A stretch of 11,910 nucleotides of DNA from DATKCF01 sp035513345 (GTDB lineage Bacteria; Gemmatimonadota; Gemmatimonadetes; Longimicrobiales; RSA9): NCBI GenBank assembly GCA_035513345.1, contig DATKCF010000055.1, positions 1-11,910 of the forward strand. Direction: 5' to 3'. Made by a program: the position numbers and the translations under genes. The stretch's first letter is position 1. The number at the start of each line of letters is the position of its first letter. Under the pieces are notes generated by a model, which saw only the letters and a program-made list of their open reading frames with translations, did not search any database and was not told the DNA's origin. Below are positions 4,721 to 11,844 of this stretch, one piece after another.

Positions 4721-5911
4721 ATGGGATCTGCACTCGCGAATCGCCACGGAAATCCGGGTAACGTCCCTGCCGCCCGCGGGCAGCGTCCATTCATGCCGGA
4801 CTTCGACCAGGCTCCGTTCCTGGTGATCTGGGAAACCACGCAGGCCTGTGATCTGGCGTGCAAGCACTGCCGGGCCGAAGCGCAGCCCGATCGGCATCCT
4901 GGCGAACTCACCACGGCGGAAGCACGGAAACTGTTGTCGGATGTGCGACGATTCGGCCCGATCATCTTCGTGTTCTCGGGCGGCGATGCGATGAAGCGTC
5001 CGGACGTCATCGAGCTCACCGAGTACGGCGCGAGCCTCGGCCTGCGCATGGCGATCACTCCGGCAACGACGCCGCTGTGCACGCGCGAACGCCTCGAGCA
5101 GATGCACGCGGCGGGAATGGCGAGGCTTGCGGTGAGCCTGGACGGCCCGAATGCCGCGGTCCACGACGAGTTCCGACAGGTCCGCGGCTCGTTCGAGCAT
5201 GGCATCCGGATTCTCGAGACCGCACGCGAAGTGGGCATGTCCACGCAGGTCAACACGGTCGTCGCGAAACACAACATCGATGACTTCCGCGTGATGGCGG
5301 ACCTTCTCACCGATCTGGGCATCGTTTTCTGGGAAGTTTTCTTCCTCATCCCGATGGGCAGGGCTCGACCGGAAGACGTGGCCGGCGCGGAGGCATTCGA
5401 AGCGGTATTCGAGGAGCTGTACGACCTGTCGCGGACCGTTCCCTTCGACATCAAGGCGACCGCGGCGCCGCACTATTCCCGAGTGGTGCTTCAGCGGAAG
5501 AACTCGGAGATGCGCGCCGGCGCCAGGCGCGAAGCGTCGGACGTCCTGACCGACGGTACGAAGCACTCACTGCGCGATGGGATCGGACGGGCACGCGGCG
5601 TGAACGACGGCGACGGGTTTCTTTTCGTGAGCCACACGGGTGAGATCTTTCCGTCCGGATTCCTGCCGTTGACGGCGGGCAACGTCCGCACCCACGACCT
5701 GGTCGACGTGTACCGGGACTCGGACCTGTTCCGAAGTCTGCGTGACCGGAGCCGGCTCAAGGGCAAGTGCGGCGTCTGCGAATACCGGCCGGTCTGTGGC
5801 GGGAGCCGGGCCCGCGCCTATGCGATCACGGGTGACCCACTCGAATCGGAGCCCTTCTGCGTCCACGTGCCTGGGCAGGCCTGGAAATCGGCTCAGCGAA
5901 ACGCCTCGTGA
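4721..5911 (+). CDS. Radical SAM/SPASM-type protein, AhbD/NirJ-like group
   Basis: The product is 396 residues from ATG 4721. Near the N-terminus is VIWETTQACDLACKHC, in which C43xxxC47xxC50 binds the [4Fe-4S] cluster that cleaves S-adenosylmethionine. VFSGGD is the SAM-contact GGE/GGD motif, and LAVSLDG is typical of the barrel. The C-terminus has a SPASM-like cysteine set C350-C353-C359-C380, in CGVCEYRPVCGG and EPFC, which should hold an auxiliary Fe-S cluster. The segment before it, GEIFPSGFLPLTAGNVR, matches AhbD/NirJ proteins except that the usual PC is PS. From memory the pattern fits the TIGR04053 family, whose substrate I do not know. The gene runs into the heme operon and overlaps its last gene tail to tail, which hints at tetrapyrrole chemistry, but HemQ already supplies heme decarboxylation. 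ATG 4703 and ATG 4793 are alternative starts; the family usually begins close to PDFDQAPF, which favours 4793 on homology. Confidence 0.82.
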   Translation: MGSALANRHGNPGNVPAARGQRPFMPDFDQAPFLVIWETTQACDLACKHCRAEAQPDRHPGELTTAEARKLLSDVRRFGPIIFVFSGGDAMKRPDVIELTEYGASLGLRMAITPATTPLCTRERLEQMHAAGMARLAVSLDGPNAAVHDEFRQVRGSFEHGIRILETAREVGMSTQVNTVVAKHNIDDFRVMADLLTDLGIVFWEVFFLIPMGRARPEDVAGAEAFEAVFEELYDLSRTVPFDIKATAAPHYSRVVLQRKNSEMRAGARREASDVLTDGTKHSLRDGIGRARGVNDGDGFLFVSHTGEIFPSGFLPLTAGNVRTHDLVDVYRDSDLFRSLRDRSRLKGKCGVCEYRPVCGGSRARAYAITGDPLESEPFCVHVPGQAWKSAQRNAS

Positions 5912-6378
5912 GCCCTGGCCGCCATGGCCGCGAGACCCCACACGAGGGCAGACGCCACGGCCAGGTCCGTGATGCCTCGCCAAGGTTCGGGAAACATCCT
6001 GACCACGAGGACGGCGACGACAATGGCGGCGCTCAGAGCCCACGCGCGCATGACATTCCGTGGTGAAGCGCCGATAAGCGACAGACCGTAGAGCGGGGCC
6101 AGCAGGCGGTAGAGCATGCCTTGCTGCCGGCGAAGGTCGGACGCCCTCATGATGACCCGCGGTACCCACCGCTGCTGGAGAGCCCGCCGCCCCTCGCCAT
6201 AGACGAACAGGACCGTCAACACGATCAGGGCGGCCCATTCCCAGATGCCCAGGCCCGCGCGCACGGTCGCCAGTCCACTGCTGCCCAGTCGGACCGCAGC
6301 GAACAGGAAGAGGACCGCGATCCCGGACAGCGCCCACGCCGCGGCGGCGGCTCCGGAGACCTGGCTGTGGCTACGCAC
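5893..6378 (-). CDS. Small multi-pass membrane protein at the end of the heme operon, function unknown
   Basis: I do not recognise this family. The proposed GTG start at 6378 overlaps the end of the oxidase gene by eight bases and gives 161 residues. A longer frame from 6510 would sit inside the oxidase gene and adds only low-complexity sequence. Hydrophobic stretches occur at about residues 10-30, 43-60, 110-127 and 134-154, with a weaker one near 88-102, suggesting four or five membrane helices. A basic loop (about 62-85, with RRALQQRW and ASDLRRQQG) is probably cytoplasmic by the positive-inside rule. Its position as last gene of the operon suggests a link to heme synthesis, porphyrin handling or heme delivery. 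No conserved histidine pair for heme binding stands out. Its stop lies inside the convergent radical SAM gene (19-bp overlap), so no terminator fits between them. Confidence 0.7.
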   Translation of the reverse strand: MRSHSQVSGAAAAAWALSGIAVLFLFAAVRLGSSGLATVRAGLGIWEWAALIVLTVLFVYGEGRRALQQRWVPRVIMRASDLRRQQGMLYRLLAPLYGLSLIGASPRNVMRAWALSAAIVVAVLVVRMFPEPWRGITDLAVASALVWGLAAMAARAHEAFR

Positions 6379-7654
6379 GGGCAGGCTCGCGGGTGCTGGA
6401 CGCGGACAGCCTGCGAGCCATCCGTTCGGCCTCGGCCAGGCGGCCGGGCACTCCGGGCCGGGACCACCAGTTGGCCGCCAGGTGGAGGCCGGCCGGCAGC
6501 TCGAGTCCATCGATTGACTGCCAACTGAGGTCCCAGGCCGGTATGCGCTCGTGGGCCACGGCGAGCGGACGGGCGTCGGCCCCAGTGCACTGGCGGAACT
6601 CGTCGACGGCCAGTCGGGCGAGATCGTCCTCCTCCATCTGCGCGACTTCGGGGTGGCGCGAGCCGCCGAGGTACGCCGTGTAGAGGTTCCTCCGGCCGAA
6701 CAGGCTGTGGTTGAACGTGACGCCTCGCAGGGTCAGCGCGGCTTCGGTGAACGCCACCTGAAAGCCCATGCCTCGCAGTCGGGTGTCGGCGTCGAGGTGA
6801 ACGACGGCGAGGGGGTTGTATCGAAGGCTGCCGATGGCGGCGGCGGCGGCGGGAGCGAACTTCTGGAGGAGCCGTGCGGTCACCGAGGCCGGCGTGGTCA
6901 GGACGACAGTGCGAACGCTGAACGCATCGCGGTCAGTCTCGATGCGCCACCGGGCCCCATCGGGGTGGAGCGATCGCACGGTCGAGTCGAGGCGGAGTCG
7001 GTCTCCGAGCGCGGTTGCCATGGCGATTGGCAATGCGTGCATGCCGGTCCTGAAGCTGCAGGCTGGCGGTGGCCGGATGCGTCCCCTGTTCCTCAGCAGT
7101 AGAGGCAGGACGAGCGAGCGACGGACGCCGAACTCACGAAGGACATGGATCAGGGACAGTCCGACCTGCATGTCGGCCGGATCGGACCCGTAGAGGCCTC
7201 CGTAGAGAGGTGCGACGAGCGTCTCGTAGATCTCCCTGCCGACCTTGCGGGTGAAGTAGTCGGAGACGCGCTCCTCGGGGTCCGCGGCCGCGGTGAAGGG
7301 CTCGAGCGCGAGACGCAGCCTGGCGGTCGGACTGACGATGTCGGACGTGATGAACGCGGCGGCCGAGAACGGTACCTTGCGGAGGCGGCCGTCGCGGAAG
7401 ACGAACAGATCGAGGCCGTGCGGAGCTTGAAGGACCTGGTCGGTGAGGCCGACATCGCGGATCAGTCGAGCGACATGTCCGGTCATGCGGACTCGTTGGG
7501 GTCCCCAATCGAGGATGCGTCCCTCGACTTCGGCGCTGCGGATGACGCCGCCGGGACGGTCGGCCGCTTCGAGAACCACGCAGTCGCCGCCCATCCGATC
7601 GATCTCGAGGCCGACCGCGAGGCCGGTGATGCCGCCACCCACGATCGCGATCAT
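6371..7654 (-). CDS. hemG: HemY-type FAD-dependent coproporphyrinogen III / protoporphyrinogen IX oxidase
   Basis: The 427-residue enzyme starts MIAIVGGGITGLAVGLE, a Rossmann FAD site (G6-G8-G11), with the ribose-binding acid at E29 in VVLEAADRPGG. The C-terminal segment GLHLAANWWSRPGVPGRLAE matches the conserved GLxLAGNxxxGVGVP closing motif of the oxygen-dependent oxidase family. It removes six electrons from a porphyrinogen ring. With HemQ encoded in the same operon and no HemN or HemF nearby, the likely substrate is coproporphyrinogen III, giving coproporphyrin III (CgoX role), but sequence alone does not separate the two activities. ATG 7654 lies ten bases after the hemH stop. The stop codon TGA and the following GG form part of its GAGG ribosome binding site (TGAGG, eight bases before ATG), tying its translation to hemH. 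Confidence 0.87.
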   Translation of the reverse strand: MIAIVGGGITGLAVGLEIDRMGGDCVVLEAADRPGGVIRSAEVEGRILDWGPQRVRMTGHVARLIRDVGLTDQVLQAPHGLDLFVFRDGRLRKVPFSAAAFITSDIVSPTARLRLALEPFTAAADPEERVSDYFTRKVGREIYETLVAPLYGGLYGSDPADMQVGLSLIHVLREFGVRRSLVLPLLLRNRGRIRPPPACSFRTGMHALPIAMATALGDRLRLDSTVRSLHPDGARWRIETDRDAFSVRTVVLTTPASVTARLLQKFAPAAAAAIGSLRYNPLAVVHLDADTRLRGMGFQVAFTEAALTLRGVTFNHSLFGRRNLYTAYLGGSRHPEVAQMEEDDLARLAVDEFRQCTGADARPLAVAHERIPAWDLSWQSIDGLELPAGLHLAANWWSRPGVPGRLAEAERMARRLSASSTREPARA

Positions 7655-7664
7655 CCCCGGTACC

Positions 7665-8738
7665 TCACGCCGCCGGCACGTACGGGCTCGGAGGCAGATC
7701 GCGCAGTCCGTTCGTGCACCACGTTCCGTCGCGCGGCCGGCAACGGCACGGGCCGAGCAGGCCGACGGAACCGGGATCGTCGGACACGAGTTGTGCCAGA
7801 AGGTCCGCGAGGAGGAGTGGGAGACCCGGGTCGTCCCACGGCACGGGAACGCGGTGGAACTCCTTGCCGAGTCCTTCGACGAACTCGCGAAGCTCGTGGT
7901 CCAGCTCGGCCAGTGTTTCGGACTGCTCCTTCATGAAGCTGATCGGAATGACGACGAGTCGACGCTCAGCCAACTGCCGCAGACAGTCCTCGTTGTCCGG
8001 CCAGGTCCATGGAATGCCACGGTTGCTGTGGTTCTGGAACCCGGTCGCGGAGCGGTCGGCGCCGAGGGCGCGAGCCACGTCCTGGCAATGCTCGTGGACG
8101 TAGCGGTCGTAGCGATTTCCTTCACGCAGGTACTTGAGCGGTGTGCCGTGCGCCGAGAAGTACAGGAGCGTGTCCGGATCGTCGAGGTCGAGGCCACGCT
8201 GTTCGACGAATCTCCGTATCTGCCCGACCCGCAGCCGCAGGTAGTCCGGATGGTGATGCCAGCCCGCCAGTCCCAGGAATCGAGGGTGCCAGTCCTGGTC
8301 GAGCAGTGCGGCCCGGACATCGTCGAGCGCGGCCACGGTCGTCGACTGCCCGCACAGCGGATAGCCGGGCATGGCCACCAGCGTCTGGATGCCATCGCTC
8401 CTGGCCTGCGCCACCATGTCGGCAATGGAAGGATCGGTGAACTGGAACGCCGAATAGACGCGCGCATCGACGCCTCGCCTCCCGAGTTCGGCGCGCAGCG
8501 ACTCCGCCTGCGCTTCCGCCTGGCCGTTCAGCGGGGAGCCGCCGATCCGTCGGTATTCGTCGAGCAGACCCGGCGCGCGGTCACGCGCGAGCTGCCGGGT
8601 CCGCGCCACGGCCGCGTCGCTGGCATGTCCCTCGAGGGACGCGTTCTGGAGAAAGATGCGCTCGAGGAACGCCGTCACTCTGTCGAGGTCCGGTTCGTCG
8701 GGCTCGCCGAAGTTGATCAGGAGGACGCCGAGAGACAT
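7665..8738 (-). CDS. hemH: Ferrochelatase (probable coproporphyrin ferrochelatase) with a likely [2Fe-2S] ligand set
   Basis: This 357-residue protein inserts ferrous iron into a porphyrin. It starts LGVLLINFGEPD. It carries GGSPL (66-70), the catalytic histidine H197 in FSAHGTP, the NHSNRGIPWTWP porphyrin-pocket segment, and the acid E274 in SETLAELD. Two regions hold cysteines like those of Fe-S ferrochelatases: C129 in YPLCGQSTT, close to the position of human C196, and C331, C333 and C341 in CRCRPRDGTWC at the C-terminus. In the coproporphyrin-dependent pathway the substrate would be coproporphyrin III (CpfC). The ATG at 8738 has no clear ribosome binding site. It follows the hemE stop by 74 bases, the longest gap inside the operon, where I see no promoter or hairpin. 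The C-terminal extension past the last cysteine is short and proline-rich. Confidence 0.9.
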   Translation of the reverse strand: MSLGVLLINFGEPDEPDLDRVTAFLERIFLQNASLEGHASDAAVARTRQLARDRAPGLLDEYRRIGGSPLNGQAEAQAESLRAELGRRGVDARVYSAFQFTDPSIADMVAQARSDGIQTLVAMPGYPLCGQSTTVAALDDVRAALLDQDWHPRFLGLAGWHHHPDYLRLRVGQIRRFVEQRGLDLDDPDTLLYFSAHGTPLKYLREGNRYDRYVHEHCQDVARALGADRSATGFQNHSNRGIPWTWPDNEDCLRQLAERRLVVIPISFMKEQSETLAELDHELREFVEGLGKEFHRVPVPWDDPGLPLLLADLLAQLVSDDPGSVGLLGPCRCRPRDGTWCTNGLRDLPPSPYVPAA

Positions 8739-8812
8739 GGGATCGCTTTCGCTGCGGCGATACGCGATGCGTGAATCGCCTGTGCCTGTTGTCGTGGCCT
8801 GTTCGCGCCGTC

Positions 8813-9850
8813 TCAGGTGTGCGCGGAATACTCATGGACGCGGTCCACGAGGAACGCGACTCGGTCCGGATCGGTCGTCCGGTGAATGCCGTGACCCAGA
8901 TTGAAGATGTGGCCGGCCGCCCGGCTGCCTTCGTCGATCACGGATCTGATGGCCGTGTCCAGTTCGTCCGGGGGCGCGAACAGCGCCGCAGGATCCAGAT
9001 TACCCTGGACGACGGCATCCGGCCCGAGCTGGTCCACCGCTCGTGACAAAGGCAGAGTCCAGTCGATTCCGACCACATCGGCGCCCACCCTGCCTATGTC
9101 GTCGACCATCGCGCCGGCACCGTTCGCGAAATAGATGATGGGACGGTCCACACGCGATCGGATCCGTGTCACCACGGACTGCATGAGCGGCAGAACGAAT
9201 CTGCGGTAGCTGTCCGGGCCGAGCAGTCCGACCCACGAGTCGAACAGCATGACTGCGTCGGCACCGGCATCCGCCTGGGCCGCGAGGTAATCGACTGTCG
9301 AAGCGCCCAGCAGATCCATCAGCGCCACTGCCGTTTCCGTCTCGCCGCGGAGGAAGCTCCTGGCCTCCATGAAATCCCTGGAACCCTGTCCCTGCACCAG
9401 GTAGCAGAACAGCGTGAACGGCGCGCCCGCGAAGCCGATCAGCGCACGGTCCTTGCTCAGTTCGGCACGAACCAGGCGGAGCGTTTCCAGGACGAACGGT
9501 GTCGCCTCCTCGGGGTCCAGTGCACGCAGTTTCCGGACGTCCGCCGCAGAGCGTATGGGCCGCTCCAGAACCGGGCCGGGATCGAACTTCAGCGCGACGC
9601 CCATTCCCTCGAGCGGCGTCATGATGTCGCTGAACAGGATCGCCGCGTCCAGCGGAAACCGGGCCATGGGCTGCATGGTGATCGCAGCGGCCAGCTCGGG
9701 CGTCTTCGTTGCCGTCAGGAAGTCGACCGTCTCGCGCACCTTCCGGTACTCGGGCAGATAGCGGCCGGCCTGGCGCATGATCCAGACGGGCATGCGCTGA
9801 CCGCGCTCCCCGCGGCAGGTGCGCTCGAACAGGGTGTTTCCGTCAGGCAC
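8813..9850 (-). CDS. hemE: Uroporphyrinogen III decarboxylase
   Basis: This 345-residue enzyme removes the four acetate carboxyls of uroporphyrinogen III to give coproporphyrinogen III, the last step shared by the coproporphyrin- and protoporphyrin-dependent routes. All signature regions are present: PVWIMRQAGRYLPEYR (R26 and R30), FSDIMTPLEGMG (D75), FAGAPFTLFCYL (Y150), FDSWVG (S205), GNLDP, and FNLGHGI (H320). These correspond to the known active-site arginines, aspartate, tyrosine, serine and histidine. Length is normal for the family. The start codon is GTG at 9850, twelve bases after the hemA stop, with no strong ribosome binding site, so translation probably depends on ribosomes leaving hemA. 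Confidence 0.95.
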   Translation of the reverse strand: MPDGNTLFERTCRGERGQRMPVWIMRQAGRYLPEYRKVRETVDFLTATKTPELAAAITMQPMARFPLDAAILFSDIMTPLEGMGVALKFDPGPVLERPIRSAADVRKLRALDPEEATPFVLETLRLVRAELSKDRALIGFAGAPFTLFCYLVQGQGSRDFMEARSFLRGETETAVALMDLLGASTVDYLAAQADAGADAVMLFDSWVGLLGPDSYRRFVLPLMQSVVTRIRSRVDRPIIYFANGAGAMVDDIGRVGADVVGIDWTLPLSRAVDQLGPDAVVQGNLDPAALFAPPDELDTAIRSVIDEGSRAAGHIFNLGHGIHRTTDPDRVAFLVDRVHEYSAHT

Positions 9851-9862
9851 CGCCGAGTCCGG

Positions 9863-11140
9863 TCACCGAGTCTCGAGGCCGAAGAGAGTGGTGGCATTAC
9901 GCAGGAGCGACTGGCCTTCGGGGCTCGACGGGTCGGCCTCCCGCAGGGCGACCGTCGGGGAATGGAGCAGCGCGCGCGCCAGGGACCGGGCGAACCGGAT
10001 CATTTCGTCACGCTCCGCGTCGGACAGGCCGCGCGCCCGACGTGTCGCCTCTTCATGGGCCAACGCCAGGACCTGTTCCCTGACGGCGCGAAGGACGGGC
10101 GCCGCTTCACGGGCCCTGGCCCACAGGACGAATTCATCGACCTCCGCATCCACGATCGCTTCGGCGAGCGGCACCTGCGCCGCGCGCGCCTCACGGGCGG
10201 CCTCGACCCGCTCGTAAATCCGCGCCAGATCGAGGACCCGTACGCCCGGTAGCTGGCTGACGGCAGCCGCGACGTTGCGCGGATGCGCCAGGTCCAGAAC
10301 GTAACGTGAAGCGCGCGCTTCGGAACGTCCCTCGCCCATCATTGCGGCCGTCACCAGATTACTGCAGCCGGAAACAGCGCCGACAATCAGATCTGCCCGG
10401 GCCAGGAGGCCAGGCAGCTCGTCCAGCCCGTGCGCTTCGCCGCCCAGCTCCGCCGCCAGACGCTCGGCCTTCCAGAGCGTCCGGTTCGCGATGATCAGAT
10501 GCGCGACGCCCGCCTTGCGCAGCAGTCGAGCGACGAGTGAGCCGGTCTCACCCGCACCCAGGATCAGCGCCGTCATGTCATCGAACGTGCCGGCTTCCGC
10601 CTCCAGAAGGCGAAGCGCGGCCCCGGCAACGGAGGCCGGCCCGCGGCCGATCTGCGTATCCGAACGAACCCGCTTGCCCGCGGCAAGTGCAGCCTGAAAC
10701 AGCCGCTTCATGTAGCTGCCCGCTACCGCATCGGTGCCGGGGTTCAGCAGCGCCTGCCTCACCTGCCCGAGGATCTGGGCTTCACCGTAGACGACCGAGT
10801 CCAGCCCCGCCGCGACCCTGAACAGGTGCCGGACAGCGTCGTCGGCCCGACGGACATAGGTATGATCCACCAGTTCGTTGCTGGTCAGTCCGATCCGCGC
10901 CGACGCCATGTCTCTCAGGACCCGCGCTGCCCGGCCAGGCCGCTCGCTCAGACAATAGACTTCCAGACGGCCGCATGTGGCCAGCGGTACCGCTTCCTCG
11001 AGGAGCCCCGGAACCTGGCGCAATCGGCGCAGCCCGGCGTACACATCGTCGAGTTCCACATGCATGCGCTCCCGAACGCTCGCCGACGCCACCGACTGAC
11101 TGGTCCCGAAGACGAAGAGTCCGGACTCCGCGGTACTCAA
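9863..11140 (-). CDS. hemA: Glutamyl-tRNA reductase
   Basis: It reduces glutamyl-tRNA to glutamate-1-semialdehyde, the first committed step of C5-pathway tetrapyrrole synthesis. From the TTG at 11140 it has 425 residues. The catalytic cysteine is C56 in PLATCGRLEVY, the active-site histidine is H105 in AVRHLFRVAAGLDS, and the substrate motif GEAQILGQVR is intact. The NADPH-binding GAGETG is at about 195-200, and a helical dimerisation tail follows. Two usual signatures differ: GINHKTAP is replaced by GTSQSVAS, and CNR by CGR. The TTG start is chosen because GGAG (11149-11152) stands eight bases upstream and TTGA overlaps the hemQ stop. A GTG at 11158 is a possible earlier start. The partner enzyme gene hemL is not in the window. 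Confidence 0.92.
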   Translation of the reverse strand: MSTAESGLFVFGTSQSVASASVRERMHVELDDVYAGLRRLRQVPGLLEEAVPLATCGRLEVYCLSERPGRAARVLRDMASARIGLTSNELVDHTYVRRADDAVRHLFRVAAGLDSVVYGEAQILGQVRQALLNPGTDAVAGSYMKRLFQAALAAGKRVRSDTQIGRGPASVAGAALRLLEAEAGTFDDMTALILGAGETGSLVARLLRKAGVAHLIIANRTLWKAERLAAELGGEAHGLDELPGLLARADLIVGAVSGCSNLVTAAMMGEGRSEARASRYVLDLAHPRNVAAAVSQLPGVRVLDLARIYERVEAAREARAAQVPLAEAIVDAEVDEFVLWARAREAAPVLRAVREQVLALAHEEATRRARGLSDAERDEMIRFARSLARALLHSPTVALREADPSSPEGQSLLRNATTLFGLETR

Positions 11141-11844
11141 GACAGTGACTCCGCCCACTCGTCAACGCCGATCCGAACGCCCGTGTGAAGCGGTGTGTCC
11201 GAGCGCGTGTAGCGTCTTGCCTGCGTGTCACGGAGGTCGTACACGAGCTTCGAGAAGAGCGACATGTCGTCGGTCTCGTAAACGACGACGAACTCCTGAT
11301 CCTGCAGTCCGAACGAATAGAGGAGCAGCTGTTTGATGTCCCTGTACTGCTTTCCGATCCTGATGTGCTCGTTCATCATGCCCTGTCGCGTTTCGCGGCC
11401 GAGCAGATACCACTCGGCCGTCTTCGTGAACGGGTACATGACGAGGTACGGCTGCCGCTCGCTCGCGAACGGGTCTATCTCCTGTGCCGATTTCGCCGCC
11501 CGCGAGTACTCCGACGGCCGCGTCATTCCCCACAGCACATGCGCGGGCTCGAGGACATCCCGACCGGCGTTCTCGGCCGCCGCCCTCGACCGGAAGAAAT
11601 CGCCGGTCGCCGCGGGGCCCGCGATCCTCGCCGTGCTCCACACCAGCACGTCGGCTCCGGTTTCAATACCCTGAACGAGATACAGGTGGGCGGCGTCGGC
11701 CGAGGCCGACAGCCGTTCAAACCAGGCCCTCGCTCGAGTGCTCCGTTTCGCGGGATCCAGCGTCCAGAAACCGCCGTTGAAGCGATACGTCGCGAAATGG
11801 CCGAGGACGACGTCCTCCTCGCTCACATCCAGGTCGTCTGTCAA
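11137..11844 (-). CDS. hemQ: Coproheme decarboxylase (HemQ/ChdC), chlorite-dismutase family
   Basis: This 235-residue protein should convert coproheme to heme b by oxidative decarboxylation of two propionates, the final step of the coproporphyrin-dependent pathway. The C-terminal half has the family pattern: YPFTKTAEWYLL, with Y137 as the catalytic tyrosine and K141 nearby; MMNEHIRIG, with H160 as the expected proximal heme ligand; SFGLQDQEFVVVYE; and LRDTQARRYTRSDTP. The Tyr-to-His spacing is 23 residues, like actinobacterial rather than the longer Firmicutes HemQ, as I recall those sequences. The start is TTG at 11844, with a GTG at 11826 as alternative; no good ribosome binding site precedes either. 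An upstream in-frame stop at 11872-11874 limits extension. The TTG overlaps the stop of a possible upstream gene as TTGA. Confidence 0.92.
   Translation of the reverse strand: MTDDLDVSEEDVVLGHFATYRFNGGFWTLDPAKRSTRARAWFERLSASADAAHLYLVQGIETGADVLVWSTARIAGPAATGDFFRSRAAAENAGRDVLEPAHVLWGMTRPSEYSRAAKSAQEIDPFASERQPYLVMYPFTKTAEWYLLGRETRQGMMNEHIRIGKQYRDIKQLLLYSFGLQDQEFVVVYETDDMSLFSKLVYDLRDTQARRYTRSDTPLHTGVRIGVDEWAESLS
11149..11152 (-). promoter_or_regulatory. GGAG ribosome binding site of hemA inside the hemQ coding end
   Basis: GGAG on the minus strand is eight bases before TTG 11140, and the TTG overlaps the hemQ stop as TTGA. This favours the TTG over the GTG at 11158 as the hemA start. Confidence 0.5.

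Noticed and set aside
4285..5454. 389-codon minus-strand frame opposite the radical SAM gene
   Set aside because: The plus strand carries intact CxxxCxxC and SPASM-like motifs, and the minus frame begins and ends at arbitrary points and spans the intergenic hairpin.
6379..6510. Longer N-terminus for the small membrane protein
   Set aside because: This part lies wholly inside the oxidase gene in another frame and encodes proline/arginine-rich sequence. The GTG at 6378 gives a compact membrane protein with an eight-base overlap.
7443..8774. 443-codon plus-strand frame opposite hemH and the start of hemG
   Set aside because: It is the complement of two well-supported genes and has no recognisable domain or ribosome binding site.
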